Notes under the pieces: model-generated
Databases searched by the model: none
What the model saw: the letters and a program-made list of their open reading frames with translations, nothing else
What the model was told of the DNA's origin: nothing
Program-made: the position numbers and the translations under genes
Assembly (NCBI GenBank): GCA_028532985.1
Contig: JANCIK010000003.1
Location: 3,420,001-3,484,000 of the forward strand
Direction: 5' to 3'
DNA length: 64,000 nt
DNA from: Stropharia rugosoannulata
Lineage: Eukaryota; Basidiomycota; Agaricomycetes; Agaricales; Strophariaceae
Part shown: one piece after another, positions 62,412-64,000 of the stretch
How the letters are laid out: each line of letters opens with the position of its first letter
Numbering within the stretch: the first letter of the stretch is position 1

Positions 62412-64000
62412 ATGGGGGCCTGGACTAAAACATTCCGTAGCATCCGGCAGAGAGGCCGCATATCCGTTGTCCCCTTCACACCTTTGCAGCAGACATCGTT
62501 TTTCTACGGAGCGGATCGATTCCTGTATAACGAGGATGCTCGTGAGTCGGAAAACAGAGGCGAATGTTTATTCTCTTAACTAACACCTCATATTATGAAA
62601 GAGTTGTCATACAGACGCGTCGACTTTGACGTAGATGAGCTGCAACGTGTTGCATGCAAAGCCGTCGGTGCAAACGGTTGTACGTCGTTTAGCCGTTTTG
62701 GTGCAGGTGAGTTTCCATATATGTATCATATAGAAGCTTATTTACAACTCATCGTTTACTACTAGAATACTCGGGAGGATTAAACCGTACATTCCGTCTA
62801 ACATTCGATAACGGGAAAGAGGCAATTGTACGAATCCCGACTCGTGTTGCGAGTCCTGCATTCTATGCCACAGCGAGTGAAGTCGCTACTCTTGAGTTTG
62901 CAAGGGAGGTACTCGACATCCCGACCCCACGAGTGTTTACTTGGAATGCCCGGAAAGAAAACGACGTCGGCGCCGAGTACATCATCATGGAAAAGATGCC
63001 AGGCGTTAATTTAATTGAGCGTTGCGACAGTATTACACGCGAAACGGCCTTGGCGGTCCTCACCGATGTATACAAAATCGAGTCTTCTTTTGGGCATGCT
63101 TCATTTGCATCGTACGGAAGTATCTACTTCAAGGAGGATGTACCTTTGCATGTGCAGGACGTGCCACTTTTCGACGCCAATCAACTACAGAAAACTAATG
63201 AGGAACGCATGCGCAGGCTGTCTCAGGCAAGCGAGAAATACCGTATAGGTCCAATAGCAGATCAACAATGGTGGCGAAGGGAGCGAGCTTCAATGAGTGC
63301 TGACCGCGGACCGTGTACATTATTCTAAACTCGTTCCAAATCAGTTTCACTGATTGAGTCTTTAACAGGGTCAAATTTCTCTTCAATGCTCAAAGCTGCC
63401 ATTTCTCTGGAGCGTTCATGGATAACCCAACACTCTGAGTCAAACTCTTTACCACTTCACCGCCAGTTCCCTCATTACGACGCTTCCGAACACTTGAAAC
63501 TGCTGGATATGTGTTCAGCAATCATCCCGATAATTCAACCTCTGGATGAGTTTGCTACGCCAACATTGTGGCATCCTAATCTAAATCGGAGCAACCTGCT
63601 CGTGGCTGAAACCGGTCCCGCTCATATTACTGGAGTTGTAGACTGGCAGCATGCCACTGTTACCCCATTCGCCTGTCAGGCTCAACATCCTCCTGCATTT
63701 ACTTATGATGGCAAACGAATTCCCTTCGAAACTCCATCTCCTACGTTTATCCCAAAACTCCCTGGAAATTTTGATTCACTCCCACTGGAAGAACAAGAAA
63801 TGTGTAAGGCTGAGTTAAAATATGCATTCCAGGATCAGATGTATAAACTGCTCATCATGAAGGATAACAATGACCTGAGGAGGCGCGATGCTCTTTCATG
63901 GAAATTCAACATGGTCGCTACTCTAATGACCAACACCATACTACGATGTTGGACTGATAGCATCGTTCCTTTGCGTCAACTTATAATTATCGTCCAGGAG
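62412..64000 (+). CDS. APH/choline-kinase-fold protein, AIM9-like (partial at 3' end)
   Basis: Phosphotransferase-fold protein in the fungal APH (PF01636) / AIM9 group; yeast Aim9 is mitochondrial. Exon 1 (MGAWTKTFRSIRQRGRISVV) has an Arg-rich amphipathic start like a mitochondrial presequence, then FFYGADRFLYNEDA. The first intron ends GAAAG so that LSYRRVDFDVDELQRVA continues in frame. Then EYSGGLNRTFRLTFDNGKEA, IVRIPTRVASPAF, PTPRVFTWNA and EYIIMEKMPGVNL, which is the family's hinge. The catalytic (Brenner) loop reads LWHPNLNRSNLLV: HPDLH is HPNLN, with Asn for the catalytic Asp and for the following His. The metal-binding segment GVVDWQHATV is kept. Activity is therefore doubtful. The gene runs past base 64000. 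Confidence 0.85.

Overview
The window is nuclear DNA from a filamentous fungus, most likely an agaricomycete (Basidiomycota). The evidence is genes dense on both strands, cut by many introns of about 50-60 bp with GT...AG ends, a DUF6533 membrane protein of the type abundant in mushroom-forming fungi, and basidiomycete-style large disordered proteins. I cannot fix the genus from sequence alone.

Layout. 1-3.7 kb: an MFS anion:cation symporter (allantoate-permease type, +) converging on a DUF6533 membrane protein (-). 3.7-6.2 kb: no supportable gene. 6.2-9.3 kb: a kinase-fold protein (-) lacking both catalytic aspartates, so a probable pseudokinase. 9.7-17.7 kb is a housekeeping block: GAR transformylase (ADE8, -), a non-coding terminal-inverted-repeat element, eEF1A lysine methyltransferase (EFM5-like, +), MYST acetyltransferase (ESA1, -), Mediator subunit 9 (+) and ribosomal protein eL19 (-). 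18.4-18.9 kb: a small four-helix membrane protein. 19.1-24.4 kb: a nested transposon, in which an hAT element with perfect 8-bp target duplications sits inside an older long-inverted-repeat element. 26.6-28.7 kb: a HAL4/SAT4-type kinase. 29.5-36.3 kb: two drug-exporter-like MFS proteins in tandem (DHA2 then DHA1). 37.5-38.7 kb: an intronless orphan protein.

38.7-54.5 kb is gene-poor. From about 41.8 kb it becomes a CpG- and microsatellite-rich island with (GGGT)n, (ATCTCT)n, an 18-bp minisatellite and many other short tandem arrays. The only solid gene in it is FKBP12 (46.8-47.9 kb), whose last intron is unusually long at 587 bp. 54.5-59.3 kb: one very large, mostly disordered serine-rich protein (-). 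60.9-61.9 kb: a Nudix CoA-pyrophosphatase (-). 62.4-64.0 kb: an APH/AIM9-like phosphotransferase-fold protein running off the window end.

I see no metabolic gene cluster. The gene neighbours are mostly unrelated housekeeping functions arranged as divergent pairs (ADE8/EFM5, ESA1/MED9, Nudix/APH). The most unusual items are the transposon occupying the ADE8/EFM5 divergent promoter, the nested hAT insertion, the predicted pseudokinase and the microsatellite island. No CRISPR array, rRNA or convincing tRNA was found.
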